Source: Gillisia sp. Hel1_33_143
Lineage (GTDB): Bacteria > Bacteroidota > Bacteroidia > Flavobacteriales > Flavobacteriaceae
Assembly (NCBI RefSeq): GCF_900104765.1
Contig: NZ_LT629737.1
Coordinates: forward strand, 3,348,001 to 3,412,000
DNA: 64,000 nt
Reading direction: 5' to 3'
Positions 37,701-47,131 of this stretch are shown here, piece by piece. The notes below the pieces were generated by a model. The model did no database searches and was not told where the DNA came from. It was given only the letters and a program-made list of their open reading frames with translations. Position numbers and translations under genes: made by a program. Positions within the stretch are counted from its first letter, which is position 1; every line of letters begins with the position of its first letter.

Positions 37701-38888
37701 CTGAATTCTTGTGATCCAAATTCTTCCGGAGCTGAATGTCAAGTGGATACCGATGGAGATGGTCTTAATGATTCCAAGGAAAATGTTATAGGAACAGATC
37801 CCAATGATCCTGATACTGATGATGATGGAATTAACGACGGAGATGAAGTAGCTAATAATACCGATCCGCTCAACTCATGTGATCCTGATAGTACCAGACC
37901 AGAATGTGATCCAGAAGAGGATGGTCTTTCTAATGCGGAAGAAGATACATTAGGTACAGATCCGAACGATTCCGACACTGATAATGATGGAATTGGTGAT
38001 GGCGAAGAATTTATGAACGGAAGCAATCCTTTAGACCCTTGTGATCCAAATTCTACAGGAGAGCAATGCAATATAGATACAGATGGGGATGGCCTTGATG
38101 ATACAGATGAAGATACTCTGGGAACAGATCCTGAAGATGCAGATACTGATGACGATGGAATTAACGATGGAGATGAAGTAGCTAATAATACCGATCCGCT
38201 AGACCCATGCGATCCAAACGCTGAAGGAGATCTTTGTACAGAAAGATCTTCTGTAGCTATAACAATTAGCGTTAACACCACCACTCCTACCATTGGAACT
38301 ATAGTAGAATTTACAATTACAGTTCAAAATGATGGAAATGATGTTGCTAAGGATCTCATTGTAAAAGAAATTTTAGAAAATGGACTCGAATTAATAAGTG
38401 CTAGTTCAACAAAAGGAATTTTTAATCTTGCTTTAAAAGAATGGCGAATTTCAGAATTAGCAGCTAATTCTAAAGCAGAACTAATTATAAAAGCGAAAGT
38501 TCTTGATATAGGTATATATGTCAATCAAGTAATGATCGAGCAAGTTTCTCCTAGGGATGATTCCCCAGAGAACAATGTTAGTGCGATAGAATTATTCCCG
38601 AATTGTTTAACAGTTTACAATCAATTTTCACCAAATAATGATGGAATGAATGAGTCATTCAAAATTAACTGCATCGAGAATTATCCAAATAATCTCTTAC
38701 AAATATTTAATAGAGATGGAAATCTTATTTATAAAAGGCGCGGTTATAGAAATGAATGGAGAGGTGAAGCAAATGGAAACCTTAGCATAGGATCTGAAAA
38801 TTCAGCTCCAAATGGAACCTACTTCTATGTTCTAGATCTAGGGAATGGTTCTCCAGAAGTTAAAGGTTGGATTCAAATAATAAGATAA
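34800..38888 (+). CDS. Secreted TSP3-repeat protein with gliding-motility C-terminal domain
   Basis: This is a 1362-residue exported protein with a signal peptide ([21 protein letters not shown], ending about residue 32). Residues 33-375 form an all-beta, lectin- or discoidin-like region. Residues about 377-1145 are 14 units of 54-56 residues rich in DxDxDG loops ([12 protein letters not shown]), the pattern of thrombospondin type 3 calcium-binding repeats. A DUF11-like adhesion domain follows (about 1150-1255), then a C-terminal gliding-motility domain (CHU_C type: [23 protein letters not shown]) that directs export by the type IX system. The SprF-like gene immediately downstream supports this. 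The repeat block contains a recent 660-bp-offset duplication. It is probably a Ca-rigidified surface adhesin; the ligand is unknown. Confidence 0.9.
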   Translation: MVKELPTLRFRYAFFLIFVFIVFGDLDNTNAQSKNLATSIHYQDNVDNANNALLDNDSFATLNSNSGIILNAGRESGILELQYPTFLDPNTVSFVQIDFDQDLFNFLLQGTLGSRLADIVDNVLFGDHYLEVNASNNSNQVFSASSQFGDISDRFRVVTDANSNTYVAIVPSSNYNRIEIRDETSAALGLNTKNSSKVYKAFYGGDTPTECYSPSYTSSDASGISVEVLDLGGAGVSNPQFAIDNNINTFSEISNGTLGVAASVSQLFYLQSSSASTDKVSLAFKMDGALVDLKLFDNIDVLLYQNNSQVYSVGLSSLLNLELLTELKSEKIIRVNIAPNLAFDKIEIKLLNLLNVSLEQSFDVHEVTILTSQCEADQDPDNDGLTNSEEADLGTDPNDPDTDDDGVNDGDEVDNNTDPLDPCDPNSSGAECQVDTDGDGLTDTREDIIGTDPNDPDTDDDGINDGDEVANNTDPLNSCDPDSTRPECDPDDDGLTNEQEADLGTDPNDPDTDNDGINDGDEVANNTDPLNSCDPDSTRPECDPDDDGLSNQQEADLGTDPNDPDTDDDGINDGDEVANNTDPLNSCDPDSTRPECDPDDDGLSNQQEADLGTDPNDPDTDDDGINDGDEVDNNTDPLDPCDPNSSGAECQVDTDGDGLTDTREDVIGTDPNDPDTDDDGINDGDEVANNTDPLNSCDPDSTRPECDPDNDGLSNQQEADLGTDPNDPDTDDDGINDGDEVANNTDPLDPCDPNSSGAECQVDTDGDGLNDSKENVIGTDPNDPDTDDDGINDGDEVANNTDPLNSCDPDSTRPECDPDEDGLSNAEEDTLGTDPNDPDTDNDGIGDGEEFMNGSNPLDPCDPNSTGEQCNIDTDGDGLDDTDEDTLGTDPEDADTDDDGINDGDEVANNTDPLNSCDPDSTRPECDPDNDGLSNQQEADLGTDPNDPDTDDDGINDGDEVDNNTDPLNSCDPNSSGAECQVDTDGDGLNDSKENVIGTDPNDPDTDDDGINDGDEVANNTDPLNSCDPDSTRPECDPEEDGLSNAEEDTLGTDPNDSDTDNDGIGDGEEFMNGSNPLDPCDPNSTGEQCNIDTDGDGLDDTDEDTLGTDPEDADTDDDGINDGDEVANNTDPLDPCDPNAEGDLCTERSSVAITISVNTTTPTIGTIVEFTITVQNDGNDVAKDLIVKEILENGLELISASSTKGIFNLALKEWRISELAANSKAELIIKAKVLDIGIYVNQVMIEQVSPRDDSPENNVSAIELFPNCLTVYNQFSPNNDGMNESFKINCIENYPNNLLQIFNRDGNLIYKRRGYRNEWRGEANGNLSIGSENSAPNGTYFYVLDLGNGSPEVKGWIQIIR
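35928..38235 (+). repeat. 14 tandem TSP3-like coding repeats (~165 bp each)
   Basis: Units share [20 protein letters not shown] and fall into a few types (ending [24 protein letters not shown] or [12 protein letters not shown]) arranged in mixed order. The repeats are near-identical at the DNA level, including third codon positions, which points to recent expansion by unequal recombination. Confidence 0.93.
37048..38200 (+). repeat. Recent four-unit tandem duplication, 660-bp offset
   Basis: Bases 37048-37540 and 37708-38200 (493 bp each) differ at only five positions by direct comparison. The offset of 660 bp equals 220 codons, four repeat units, so the reading frame is kept. Confidence 0.9.
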
Positions 38889-38890
38889 TT

Positions 38891-39817
38891 ATGAAACATA
38901 TATATATAAAAGCGCTGCTAATAAGCTGCCTATCTACGATGCCATTTATAGCAGCCCAAGCACAGATAGAAGCAAAATTTTCAAACTATTTCTACAACCT
39001 TCAAAATGTGAACCCTGCTTCGGTTAGTTCATTAGAAAATACCACTATTACTGGGATCATTAGATCTCAGTGGCAGGGTATAGAAGGAGCTCCGGAAACA
39101 CAATTACTATCTATTGGAATACCTATTAATAATAATAAGATGGGAGTAGGCTTTAATATTCTTCACGATGAAATTGGGCCTAGCTCCTATAGTTCTGTAG
39201 ATGGGCTGTATTCATATTCTATTAGACTTTCTGAAAAAAGTAATCTAGATTTTGGAATTAACTTAGGTATTACCCTATTAGATGTTGACTTTACTAAGGG
39301 AAATTTTGAGAATGAAGGAGATCTTGCTCGAAACAATATAGATAATAAAACCTATTTTAGAACAGGAGCAGGAATTATGTATCATACCTATAGATGGTAC
39401 GCAGGACTTTCTGTACCCAACTTCTTTAAACAGGATTTTTATGATGAAGAAATAAGCAATGTAATTGCGAACAAACTTCAGTATAACTTCCAAACAGGAT
39501 ATTTACTTAACCTTAATCAGAATTTTGATTTTGTTCCAAGTATACTCGCTACCGTGGTAAATGGAAATCCTATCACTCTAACTGTTACCGGAAATTTTAT
39601 GTACAATCAGAAATTCAATTTCGGTATTGGATATCGATATGATGAAGCTTTAAATGCAACTATAGGTTTTCAATTCCTTTCCCACTTTCAGGTGGGATAT
39701 GCTTATGATCTAAGCTTGCAAGAATTTGGTAAATATAATGATGGCTCTCATGAGCTTATTCTAAAATATAGGTTTGGATCAAAAAGTTCAAGACCAGGTG
39801 TATTAAACATTTTTTAG
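38891..39817 (+). CDS. PorP/SprF-family type IX secretion outer-membrane protein
   Basis: This 308-residue outer-membrane beta-barrel has a signal peptide (KALLISCLSTMPFIAAQAQ). Family hallmarks are FSNYFYNLQNVNPASVSS near the N-terminus, RSQWQGIEGAPETQ (about residues 56-69), KMGVGFNILHDEIGP, and a C-terminal HELILKYRF. SprF/PorP paralogues are encoded next to individual type IX substrates and help their export or attachment. Here the partner is the repeat protein ending 2 bp upstream. The ATG at 38891 was chosen over an in-frame TTG at 38867 inside the upstream gene, because it gives a proper signal peptide. Confidence 0.92.
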   Translation: MKHIYIKALLISCLSTMPFIAAQAQIEAKFSNYFYNLQNVNPASVSSLENTTITGIIRSQWQGIEGAPETQLLSIGIPINNNKMGVGFNILHDEIGPSSYSSVDGLYSYSIRLSEKSNLDFGINLGITLLDVDFTKGNFENEGDLARNNIDNKTYFRTGAGIMYHTYRWYAGLSVPNFFKQDFYDEEISNVIANKLQYNFQTGYLLNLNQNFDFVPSILATVVNGNPITLTVTGNFMYNQKFNFGIGYRYDEALNATIGFQFLSHFQVGYAYDLSLQEFGKYNDGSHELILKYRFGSKSSRPGVLNIF

Positions 39818-39846
39818 CCCCCCGATTCTTTTGCCCTATCCAAAAG

Positions 39847-39880
39847 AAAAAAGTCCCAAGAGAGATCTTGGGACTTTTTA
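39847..39880. terminator. Bidirectional terminator between converging genes
   Basis: AAGTCCCAAGA (39851-39861) pairs perfectly with TCTTGGGACTT (39866-39876), flanked by A- and T-runs. It serves both the SprF-like gene and sucC. Confidence 0.93.
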
Positions 39881-39904
39881 AATTCTATAATGTTGCGAAA
39901 AAGC

Positions 39905-41095
39905 TTAAGCTAAAACCGCCTGAACTTTATCTGCAGCTTCTTGGAATTCTGTAGCACTTTGTACATCCAATCCACTGTTGTCTATTAATTCTTTTGCAAT
40001 ATCTGCATTGGTTCCCTGTAAACGAACAATAATAGGCACATTAATGTTCCCCATATTCTTGTAAGCGTCTACTACACCTTGAGCAACACGATCACAACGT
40101 ACAATACCACCAAAGATATTGATAAGAATTGCTTTTACGTTTTCATCTTTTAAGATCAAACGGAAAGCTTCTTCCACTCTTTTTGCATCTGCAGTACCAC
40201 CAACATCTAAAAAGTTAGCTGGCTCACCACCTGCTTGCTTAATAAGATCCATAGTAGCCATTGCAAGTCCTGCCCCATTTACCATACATCCAACGTTCCC
40301 GTCTAGATCTACGTAGTTAAGTCCAACTTTTTTAGCTTCAACTTCTACAGGATTTTCCTCACGAATATCACGCATCTCAGCATAATCCTTATGACGGAAA
40401 AGTGCATTATCATCTAAAGATACCTTTGCATCTACTGCAAGGATCTTATCATCACTTGTTTTTAAAACCGGGTTGATCTCAAACAAAGAAGAATCAGACT
40501 TTTCATATGCAGTGTAAAGTGCCATTACGAATTTTGTCATTTCTTTAAATGCAACACCACTCAATCCCAAGTTAAAAGCAATTCTTCTAGCTTGGAAAGG
40601 CATTAAACCTACGGCAGGATCAATTTCTTCTGTAAAGATCAATTCTGGAGTATTTTCTGCAACGGTCTCTATATCCATTCCACCTTCTGTAGAATACATC
40701 ACCATATTTTTTCCTGTACCTCTGTTTAAAAGAACAGACATATAATATTCTTCCGGCTCACTGTCTCCAGGATAGTAAACATCTTCTGCAACTAATACCT
40801 GATGTACTTTTTTACCTTCAGCAGAAGTTTGAGGAGTTACCAAGTTCATCCCGATAATTTGTCCTGCAATTTCTTCAACCTCTTTAAGGTTCTTAGCAAG
40901 TTTTACCCCACCACCTTTTCCACGTCCACCTGCGTGAACCTGAGCTTTGATTACATGCCAACCAGTACCGGTTTGCTCTGTAAGTTCTTTGGCAGCATCA
41001 ACTGCTTCTTTTGCATTATGAGCAACAATACCACGCTGTATGCGCACGCCAAAGCTGCTTAAAATTTCTTTTCCTTGATACTCGTGTATGTTCAT
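39905..41095 (-). CDS. sucC: Succinyl-CoA synthetase beta subunit (ADP-forming)
   Basis: This 396-residue TCA-cycle enzyme subunit joins with SucD to convert succinyl-CoA to succinate with ATP formation. The N-terminal ATP-grasp domain is clear (MNIHEYQGKEILSSFGV; KAQVHAGGRGKGGGVKLAK, about residues 46-64). The C-terminal CoA-ligase domain has GCMVNGAGLAMATMD (about 267-281) and NIFGGIVRCD. No sucD lies beside it in this window; unlinked sucC and sucD are common in Flavobacteriaceae. It has its own promoter and terminator. Confidence 0.96.
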   Translation of the reverse strand: MNIHEYQGKEILSSFGVRIQRGIVAHNAKEAVDAAKELTEQTGTGWHVIKAQVHAGGRGKGGGVKLAKNLKEVEEIAGQIIGMNLVTPQTSAEGKKVHQVLVAEDVYYPGDSEPEEYYMSVLLNRGTGKNMVMYSTEGGMDIETVAENTPELIFTEEIDPAVGLMPFQARRIAFNLGLSGVAFKEMTKFVMALYTAYEKSDSSLFEINPVLKTSDDKILAVDAKVSLDDNALFRHKDYAEMRDIREENPVEVEAKKVGLNYVDLDGNVGCMVNGAGLAMATMDLIKQAGGEPANFLDVGGTADAKRVEEAFRLILKDENVKAILINIFGGIVRCDRVAQGVVDAYKNMGNINVPIIVRLQGTNADIAKELIDNSGLDVQSATEFQEAADKVQAVLA

Positions 41096-41129
41096 AATCT
41101 GCTTTTTCTTCAGTATTAATTATGGAACG

Positions 41130-41137
41130 CAAAAGTA
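41130..41137 (-). promoter_or_regulatory. -7 promoter box of sucC
   Basis: Read on the minus strand, TACTTTTG matches TAnnTTTG exactly, about 35 nt before the ATG. Confidence 0.5.
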
Positions 41138-41297
41138 ACAAATGTAAAAGTATTGTACCAATCTTTTTTGGGTTATAACATCCTTCTCCTGAAAACTTTG
41201 TAAAAGCACCGATTCTGCGGCTATTATTGACTTCAAAATCACTAAATCGATATCGCTTTTTCCCATTAAAATCTTACGTTAGATTATTAATCTACAT

Positions 41298-41305
41298 TAT
41301 TTTTG
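41298..41305 (+). promoter_or_regulatory. -7 promoter box of the MFS gene at 41324
   Basis: TATTTTTG matches TAnnTTTG and ends 18 nt before the ATG. An in-frame TTG at 41303 overlaps this box and is therefore not the start codon. Confidence 0.6.
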
Positions 41306-41323
41306 CCCCTTAATTTTTTCGAG

Positions 41324-42493
41324 ATGAATAAAGCGTTAATAGCACTGGCAATAGGAGGATTTGGAATAGGGATGACCGAGTTTGTGATCATGGGAATCTT
41401 ACCTGATGTTGCAAGTGTATTAAATATTACAATTCCTCAAGCCGGTCATTTCATATCTGCCTACGCCTTAGGTGTAGTGGTAGGAGCCCCCCTACTTACA
41501 GCCATTGGAGGAAAATGGCCTGCACACAAGGTCTTATTACTGCTCATGTTATGGTTCACTGTTTTTAATACCTTATCTGCTTTTGCAAATAGCTATGAAC
41601 TACTAATGATCTCTAGATTTTTGTCTGGGCTTCCACATGGTGCCTTTTTTGGAATTGGCGCTGTGGTAGCAGGAAAATTAGCTAAACCCGGAAAATCTGC
41701 CAAAGCAATAGCCACCATGTTCACCGGTCTAACCTTAGCAAATGTACTAGGCGTGCCTTTAGGTACTTATCTAGGGCACCATTACAGCTGGAGCATCTCA
41801 TTTTTAATGGTAGGTGTAATAGGAATCTTAGCCATGTTAAGCATTAGATTTTGGATGCCCAAACTCGATAAATCTTCTCCAGACGGATTTAAAAAAGATA
41901 TGAAAGTGCTTAAGAAATTGGAACTTTGGATGGTAATCTTACTCACCACCGTTGGTACAGGAGGATTTTTTGCGTGGTACAGTTACATCGCTCCTTTAAT
42001 TACCGATGTTGCCGGGCATGATGAGAGTGTAGTGAGTTATGCAATGATCTTAGCGGGAACAGGAATGGTAGTAGGAAATCTAATTGGGGCGAAATTAGCA
42101 GAGAAGTTTAGCCCTATTTACGCTGTAATTCTCACCCTTATAGTAATGGTAATATTATTGGTTGCGAATACATATTTAGCACATGATCCTATTATTATCC
42201 TAATTATGACGTTTCTTATTGGTATGGTAGCTTTCTGTATCTCCACTCCTATTCAGATGGCTGTTATCAATTCTTCCAAAGGTTCTGAAATGTTAGGTTC
42301 TTCCTTAAACCAGAGTGCTTTTAATATGGGGAATGCTTCGGGAGCTTATCTTGCCGGATTGCCAATTGCCGCGGGGTATGGCTTTACATCTGCAACTTTG
42401 GTAGGTGCAGCAATGGCGGGAACGGGAGTGCTAATAGCGCTGGGAGTTATTTTTATACGAAAAAGAAAACCTTCACTAGCTGTAGAAGTTTAA
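41324..42493 (+). CDS. MFS efflux transporter (AraJ/YdhP-like)
   Basis: This 389-residue inner-membrane protein has 12 predicted helices, from the DHA1-type drug or sugar efflux branch of the major facilitator superfamily. Family features are ALAIGGFGIGMTEFVIMG in helix 1 (residues 5-22), PLLTAIGGKWPAHKVLL between helices 2 and 3, and SRFLSGLPHGAFFGIGAVV in helix 4 (about 100-118). The middle loop is short. E. coli AraJ and similar proteins export sugars or small drugs; the substrate here is unknown. It stands alone between sucC (divergent) and lysA. Confidence 0.88.
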   Translation: MNKALIALAIGGFGIGMTEFVIMGILPDVASVLNITIPQAGHFISAYALGVVVGAPLLTAIGGKWPAHKVLLLLMLWFTVFNTLSAFANSYELLMISRFLSGLPHGAFFGIGAVVAGKLAKPGKSAKAIATMFTGLTLANVLGVPLGTYLGHHYSWSISFLMVGVIGILAMLSIRFWMPKLDKSSPDGFKKDMKVLKKLELWMVILLTTVGTGGFFAWYSYIAPLITDVAGHDESVVSYAMILAGTGMVVGNLIGAKLAEKFSPIYAVILTLIVMVILLVANTYLAHDPIIILIMTFLIGMVAFCISTPIQMAVINSSKGSEMLGSSLNQSAFNMGNASGAYLAGLPIAAGYGFTSATLVGAAMAGTGVLIALGVIFIRKRKPSLAVEV

Positions 42494-42591
42494 TCGCAAT
42501 TAGCTCTATTTATACATCCTCCAATAAATATAACAGATATCTTTAATGTGTAATATTTGGATATTACTTATATATAATTAAAATTGTGGGT

Positions 42592-42599
42592 TAATTTTG
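42592..42599 (+). promoter_or_regulatory. -7 promoter box of lysA
   Basis: TAATTTTG matches TAnnTTTG and ends 21 nt before the ATG. Confidence 0.55.
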
Positions 42600-42620
42600 C
42601 AACGTAAAATTCTACTTTAA

Positions 42621-43829
42621 ATGACAAATCAAGACTTACTTGCTATAGCAGATGAATTTGGTACACCGGTTTACGTATATGACGCCGAAAAGATAAGATT
42701 TCAATACAACAGATTAAAAAATGCTTTTAGTAACGTTGATGATCTTCAAATTAATTATGCAGTAAAAGCGTTATCTAATCTCTCCATCTTAAAACTGATA
42801 AATTCCTTAGGCGGCGGCTTAGATACTGTATCTATTCAGGAAGTAAGACTTTCGCTAAAGGCTGGTGCAGATGCTTCTAGCATTATATACACTCCAAATG
42901 GAGTTTCTTTAGAAGAAATTGAACAGGTAGCACAAATGGGTGTTCAAATAAATATAGACAACCTGTCTATATTAGAACAGTTTGGAACTAAGCATCCAAA
43001 AGTTCCGGTTTGCATTAGAATAAATCCGCATGTTATGGCTGGTGGAAACTCTAATATCTCGGTAGGTCATATAGATTCTAAATTTGGAATTTCCATTCAC
43101 CAAATGCCTCATTTACTAAGAATTGTAGAAAATACAGGGATGAATATTAATGGTATTCATATGCATACCGGAAGTGATATTCTAGATATTGGTGTATTTA
43201 TCTATGCTTCAGAAATTCTTTTTGAAGCAGCCAAGAATTTTAAACATCTTGATTTTATAGATTTTGGAAGCGGCTTTAAAGTGCCTTATAAGCCAGGAGA
43301 TATAGAAACAGATATTGAAGAATTAGGTGAAAAGCTTACCCAAAGATTCGAAACCTTCTGTAAAGAATATGGCAAACAACTAAGGTTAGTGTTTGAACCT
43401 GGAAAATTTCTGGTAAGTGAATCCGGGAAATTCTTAGCACGTGTAAACGTTATTAAACAAACTACCTCTACCATCTTTACAGGAATAGATACCGGTTTTA
43501 ATCATTTAATTAGACCTATGTTCTACGGGTCTCATCATGAAATTCATAATATTTCTAATCCGGAGGGTAAAGAGCGTTTTTACACAGTAGTGGGTTACAT
43601 ATGTGAGACCGATACTTTTGCAAACAACCGAAGAATTTCCGAAATTAAAGAAGAAGATATCTTGGCTTTTAGTAATGCCGGAGCCTATTGCTACTCTATG
43701 GCGAGTAATTTTAACTCACGCTATAGACCTGCAGAAGTGCTTTGGAATGATGGAAAAGCGCATTTAATTAGAAAACGAGAAACTTTTGATGATCTTATTC
43801 AACATCAGATCATGGTAGATATTTCTTAG
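42621..43829 (+). CDS. lysA: Diaminopimelate decarboxylase
   Basis: This 402-residue PLP enzyme makes lysine from meso-diaminopimelate in the cytoplasm. The PLP-binding lysine is in INYAVKALSN (about residue 49). The barrel has HMHTGSDI (about 176-183) and DFGSGFKVPY (about 213-222, phosphate-binding glycines), and the substrate-binding region has FEPGKFLVSESG. The C-terminal YICETDTFANNR and AGAYCYSMASNFNSR carry the catalytic Cys and the Tyr of the dimer interface. The length is standard. Confidence 0.95.
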   Translation: MTNQDLLAIADEFGTPVYVYDAEKIRFQYNRLKNAFSNVDDLQINYAVKALSNLSILKLINSLGGGLDTVSIQEVRLSLKAGADASSIIYTPNGVSLEEIEQVAQMGVQINIDNLSILEQFGTKHPKVPVCIRINPHVMAGGNSNISVGHIDSKFGISIHQMPHLLRIVENTGMNINGIHMHTGSDILDIGVFIYASEILFEAAKNFKHLDFIDFGSGFKVPYKPGDIETDIEELGEKLTQRFETFCKEYGKQLRLVFEPGKFLVSESGKFLARVNVIKQTTSTIFTGIDTGFNHLIRPMFYGSHHEIHNISNPEGKERFYTVVGYICETDTFANNRRISEIKEEDILAFSNAGAYCYSMASNFNSRYRPAEVLWNDGKAHLIRKRETFDDLIQHQIMVDIS

Positions 43830-43855
43830 CATTGGTACTTAAAACCTTACTTATA

Positions 43856-43879
43856 GACCTTTGGTATCATCCAAAAGTC
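43856..43879 (+). terminator. Weak hairpin after lysA
   Basis: GACCTTTGG and CCAAAAGTC pair with one mismatch across a 6-nt loop. No strong U-tract follows, so it is at best a weak terminator. Confidence 0.35.
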
Positions 43880-44053
43880 TTATTATGTCGTATATGATCT
43901 TATAAGAACTCCTTCAGAGAAATTAGCATTAAAAAATAGCATCATTTAATCGCTCACTTTCAGCATGATGCAAAATAATTGCTTTTTAATTGAAGGTTTT
44001 TATAAAATCATTATATATATTAGTAAAAGTGTCCTCAATATGAAACCCTACTA

Positions 44054-47000
44054 ATGACTTATCTTAAGGAAGAATTACATGCACTAATTCAAAAGGATAT
44101 CAGAATATTTGACTTTATTCAAGAATCCGGGTTAGATGGAATCATATTTCGTGATCTTATAAATGAAGATCATGAATGGCAGGATATGAAGTTCTGGAAT
44201 AGCCTTGGTTATTTAAAGAAAGAGGTTTCAAAATTAAAGAGCTCTAAGGAGTTATACAAAAGCTCTAGGCTCTTAAGAATAGATTCTAAAGCAGAGTATT
44301 CAGAAAACCTAACCACTATTAGTTTTGATCTTCAGGAGTTTGATGAGTTTAAAGAGTATCATCATAAATCTGGAAAGGTTCTTACATTTAAAGCTGCGCA
44401 ATATCTAGTTTATAATGACAAAAATGAACCTATACGCCAATTGATAGGCTTAAAGAACATTACCTCCAATGACGATCTTGCCAAAAAAATAAAACATTAC
44501 GAACAAATAATTGAAGGTACCGGAATTGGAGCCTGGGAATGGAACCTACAAACTCACGAAGTAATTTTTAATGAGCAATGGGCTAAAATTCTAGGATACT
44601 CTTTAGAAGAACTTCAACCCATTACTCCAGACATTTGGAATAGATTCTGTCATCCAGACGATACAGAAAGATGTGCTAAATTGTTAGATGACCACATTTC
44701 AGGAAAAAACGATGTCTACGAGAGCGAAGCTAGAATGAGACATAAAAATGGCTCGTGGATCTGGGTGCTGGATAAGGGTAAAGTTGTAAGTTATACTCCA
44801 GATGGAAAAGCTGAGTGGATGACAGGTTTTCATGAAGAGATTACTCAGCGAAAAAAAGAATTCGAACGAAATAAATTATTTATAGATAAGGCTCCAAGTG
44901 AGATCGCCATGTTTGATAATAACATGAGATATCTTGCGGCTTCACAGCGTTGGAAGATTGGTTACGGCATAGATGAGATCGAAATTATTGGAAGATGTCA
45001 TTACAATATATTTCCTAACATCAGTGATGAATGGAAAGCTATACATAAGGAATGTTTAGGCGGGAAGACATTAAAAAAAGAGGAAGATTCTTATATAGGC
45101 CTTGATGGTGAGTTGCATTGGTTAAGCTGGGAAGTAAGCCCTTGGTATAATCATAATAATGAGATTGGCGGAATTTTAATGCACACTTCAGACATTACAC
45201 CAATTAAAGCAGCAGAGCAAGCCATAAAAGAAAAACAAGCTTTATTGGAAGCTGTTCTCAATAATATTGAAGTTGGAATTGTTTGTTGCGATACACAAGG
45301 CAAACTTACCCTTTTCAACAAAGCCACTCAGGAGTGGCATGGTTTACCCGCAGAACCTATAAATCCAAGCGAATTTCCGGAGTATTATAATCTATTTGAA
45401 GCAGATGGGGAAACCCCGCTTGCTACAGAGAACATCCCGCTCATAAAATCTTTAAGAACAGGCTCTGTTAAAAATCAAGAAATTATAATTCAAAAAGTAG
45501 ACGGAACCTATAAGATCGTGAGCGTAAATGGCTCGCATTTAAAAGACATTGATGGAAATGTTCTTGGTGCTGTAGTTGCCATGCATGATATTACTACAAA
45601 AAAAATAGCCGAAGATCGACTAAGAATTAGTGAGCAGACATTTAGAGGTAACTTTGAAAATGCAGCTATTGGAATGGCAATAGTAGACATTGCAGGACAA
45701 TGGGTGGAAGTGAATAAAAGTCTATGCTCCATATTTGGATATACTGAAGAAGAACTTCTAGAATCTACTCTGGAAGATCTCACGCATCCGGATGATCTGG
45801 AAATAGATCTCCAACGTCTGGAAGAACTAATTAGAGGGATTAGAAATTTCTATCATATAGAAAAACGTTACATTCATAAGAATGGTGAAACTATTCACGG
45901 AATACTTTCTGTCTCAATAGTTTTAGATGAAACAGGGGCTCCGCTACATTTTGTTTCGCAGATAACAGATATTACCCTTAGGAAAAAGACACAACAGAAG
46001 CTACAAAATACGCTGGCTTATTTAGAAAGTATCTTTCAGGCTAGTTCTAGAGTGAGCATTATTGCTACAGATACCAACGGTATAATAACTTCCTTTAATA
46101 AAGGAGCAGAGAATTTACTGGGATATTCTAGAGAAGAAATGGAAAATAAATGTTCCCCTCAAAAAATTCATCTAAAAAAAGAGATCAAAAAAAGAGGTAG
46201 AGAACTTGAAAAACTTCTTGGAATAGATGTAAGAGAGATCAAACCGCTCACAGCTCTGGCAGATAAAGGTCAATTTGATACCAGAGAATGGACCTATGTT
46301 AGAAAGAACGGCACTCAATTTCCTGTACTTTTAACCGTAACTCCTATAAAAGATGAGGAAGAGATCATTGGATATTTAGGAATTGGGACAGAGATCACGC
46401 AGCTAAAAAATGCAGAGAAAGAAATTATTTCATTATTAGAAGTTACAAAAGATCAAAATGAGCGCTTAAAGAACTTTGCACATATTGTTTCTCATAACCT
46501 AAGATCTCATTCCGGAAATTTTGAAATGCTATTAGATCTATACGTTCAGGAGAATCCGGAGGCTAAAGAGAATGAAATGATCCAATATCTAAACGTAGCT
46601 TCAGAAAACCTTAAAGAAACCATTGCTCACCTTAATGAAGTAGTTCTCATCAACACTTCTATGAAGGACAATCTTGTAAAGATAGACCTAAAGGAATGTA
46701 TAGATAAATCTTCAAAAAACATTGGCGCCATCGCTAGAGATATTGATGTGAAGATCATTAATGAGGTAGATGCTACCATAAGAGTTTTAGGAATACCCGC
46801 TTATATGGATAGTATCTTGCTAAATTTCCTTACCAATGGAGTTAAATATAGCTCTCGAGAAAGAGATAGTTATATAAAACTAAGTACATATATAGAAGAT
46901 GAATTTGTTGTTTTGAGTATAGAAGATAATGGTATTGGGATCGACCTAAAAAAGAATGAGTCAAAATTATTTGGGATGTATAAAACCTTCCATAAAAATA

Positions 47001-47131
47001 AGGATGCCAGAGGGATAGGTCTTTTTATCACTAAGAATCAGGTTGAAGCTTTAGGCGGAAAGATAGAAACAGAAAGCACCGTTGATAAAGGAACCACTTT
47101 CAAAATATATTTTAAGTATGAAAAAAATTGA
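44054..47131 (+). CDS. Soluble multi-PAS sensor histidine kinase
   Basis: This 1025-residue cytoplasmic kinase has no membrane helix. An N-terminal region of about 150 residues is followed by about five PAS domains: about 155-275 (GAWEWNLQTHEVIFNEQWAKILGY), 280-390, 400-515, 525-650 (FGYTEEELLESTLEDLTHPDD) and 660-790. Some are followed by PAC-type segments. The phosphoacceptor His is in FAHIVSHNLRSH (about residue 813). The ATP-binding domain has N-box NFLTNGVKYS (about 924), G1 EDNGIGID (about 956) and G2 RGIGLFI (about 986). It overlaps a response-regulator gene by 14 bp and is its probable partner. The signal is unknown; PAS domains could bind haem, flavin or small ligands. Confidence 0.93.
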   Translation: MTYLKEELHALIQKDIRIFDFIQESGLDGIIFRDLINEDHEWQDMKFWNSLGYLKKEVSKLKSSKELYKSSRLLRIDSKAEYSENLTTISFDLQEFDEFKEYHHKSGKVLTFKAAQYLVYNDKNEPIRQLIGLKNITSNDDLAKKIKHYEQIIEGTGIGAWEWNLQTHEVIFNEQWAKILGYSLEELQPITPDIWNRFCHPDDTERCAKLLDDHISGKNDVYESEARMRHKNGSWIWVLDKGKVVSYTPDGKAEWMTGFHEEITQRKKEFERNKLFIDKAPSEIAMFDNNMRYLAASQRWKIGYGIDEIEIIGRCHYNIFPNISDEWKAIHKECLGGKTLKKEEDSYIGLDGELHWLSWEVSPWYNHNNEIGGILMHTSDITPIKAAEQAIKEKQALLEAVLNNIEVGIVCCDTQGKLTLFNKATQEWHGLPAEPINPSEFPEYYNLFEADGETPLATENIPLIKSLRTGSVKNQEIIIQKVDGTYKIVSVNGSHLKDIDGNVLGAVVAMHDITTKKIAEDRLRISEQTFRGNFENAAIGMAIVDIAGQWVEVNKSLCSIFGYTEEELLESTLEDLTHPDDLEIDLQRLEELIRGIRNFYHIEKRYIHKNGETIHGILSVSIVLDETGAPLHFVSQITDITLRKKTQQKLQNTLAYLESIFQASSRVSIIATDTNGIITSFNKGAENLLGYSREEMENKCSPQKIHLKKEIKKRGRELEKLLGIDVREIKPLTALADKGQFDTREWTYVRKNGTQFPVLLTVTPIKDEEEIIGYLGIGTEITQLKNAEKEIISLLEVTKDQNERLKNFAHIVSHNLRSHSGNFEMLLDLYVQENPEAKENEMIQYLNVASENLKETIAHLNEVVLINTSMKDNLVKIDLKECIDKSSKNIGAIARDIDVKIINEVDATIRVLGIPAYMDSILLNFLTNGVKYSSRERDSYIKLSTYIEDEFVVLSIEDNGIGIDLKKNESKLFGMYKTFHKNKDARGIGLFITKNQVEALGGKIETESTVDKGTTFKIYFKYEKN

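Noticed and set aside
35928-38235. Regular repeats that could suggest a CRISPR array
   Set aside because: The period of about 165 bp keeps the reading frame, units encode protein motifs, and there are no unique spacers or cas genes.
36095-38293. Long antisense open frames (36095-36412, 37079-37564, 37739-38293) rich in Ser and Pro
   Set aside because: They are the mirror of the DxDxDG repeat coding on the plus strand; the composition is forced by the repeats and there is no start context.
47082-47117. Longer start for the response regulator
   Set aside because: The extra residues come from the end of the kinase gene and are not part of a receiver domain.
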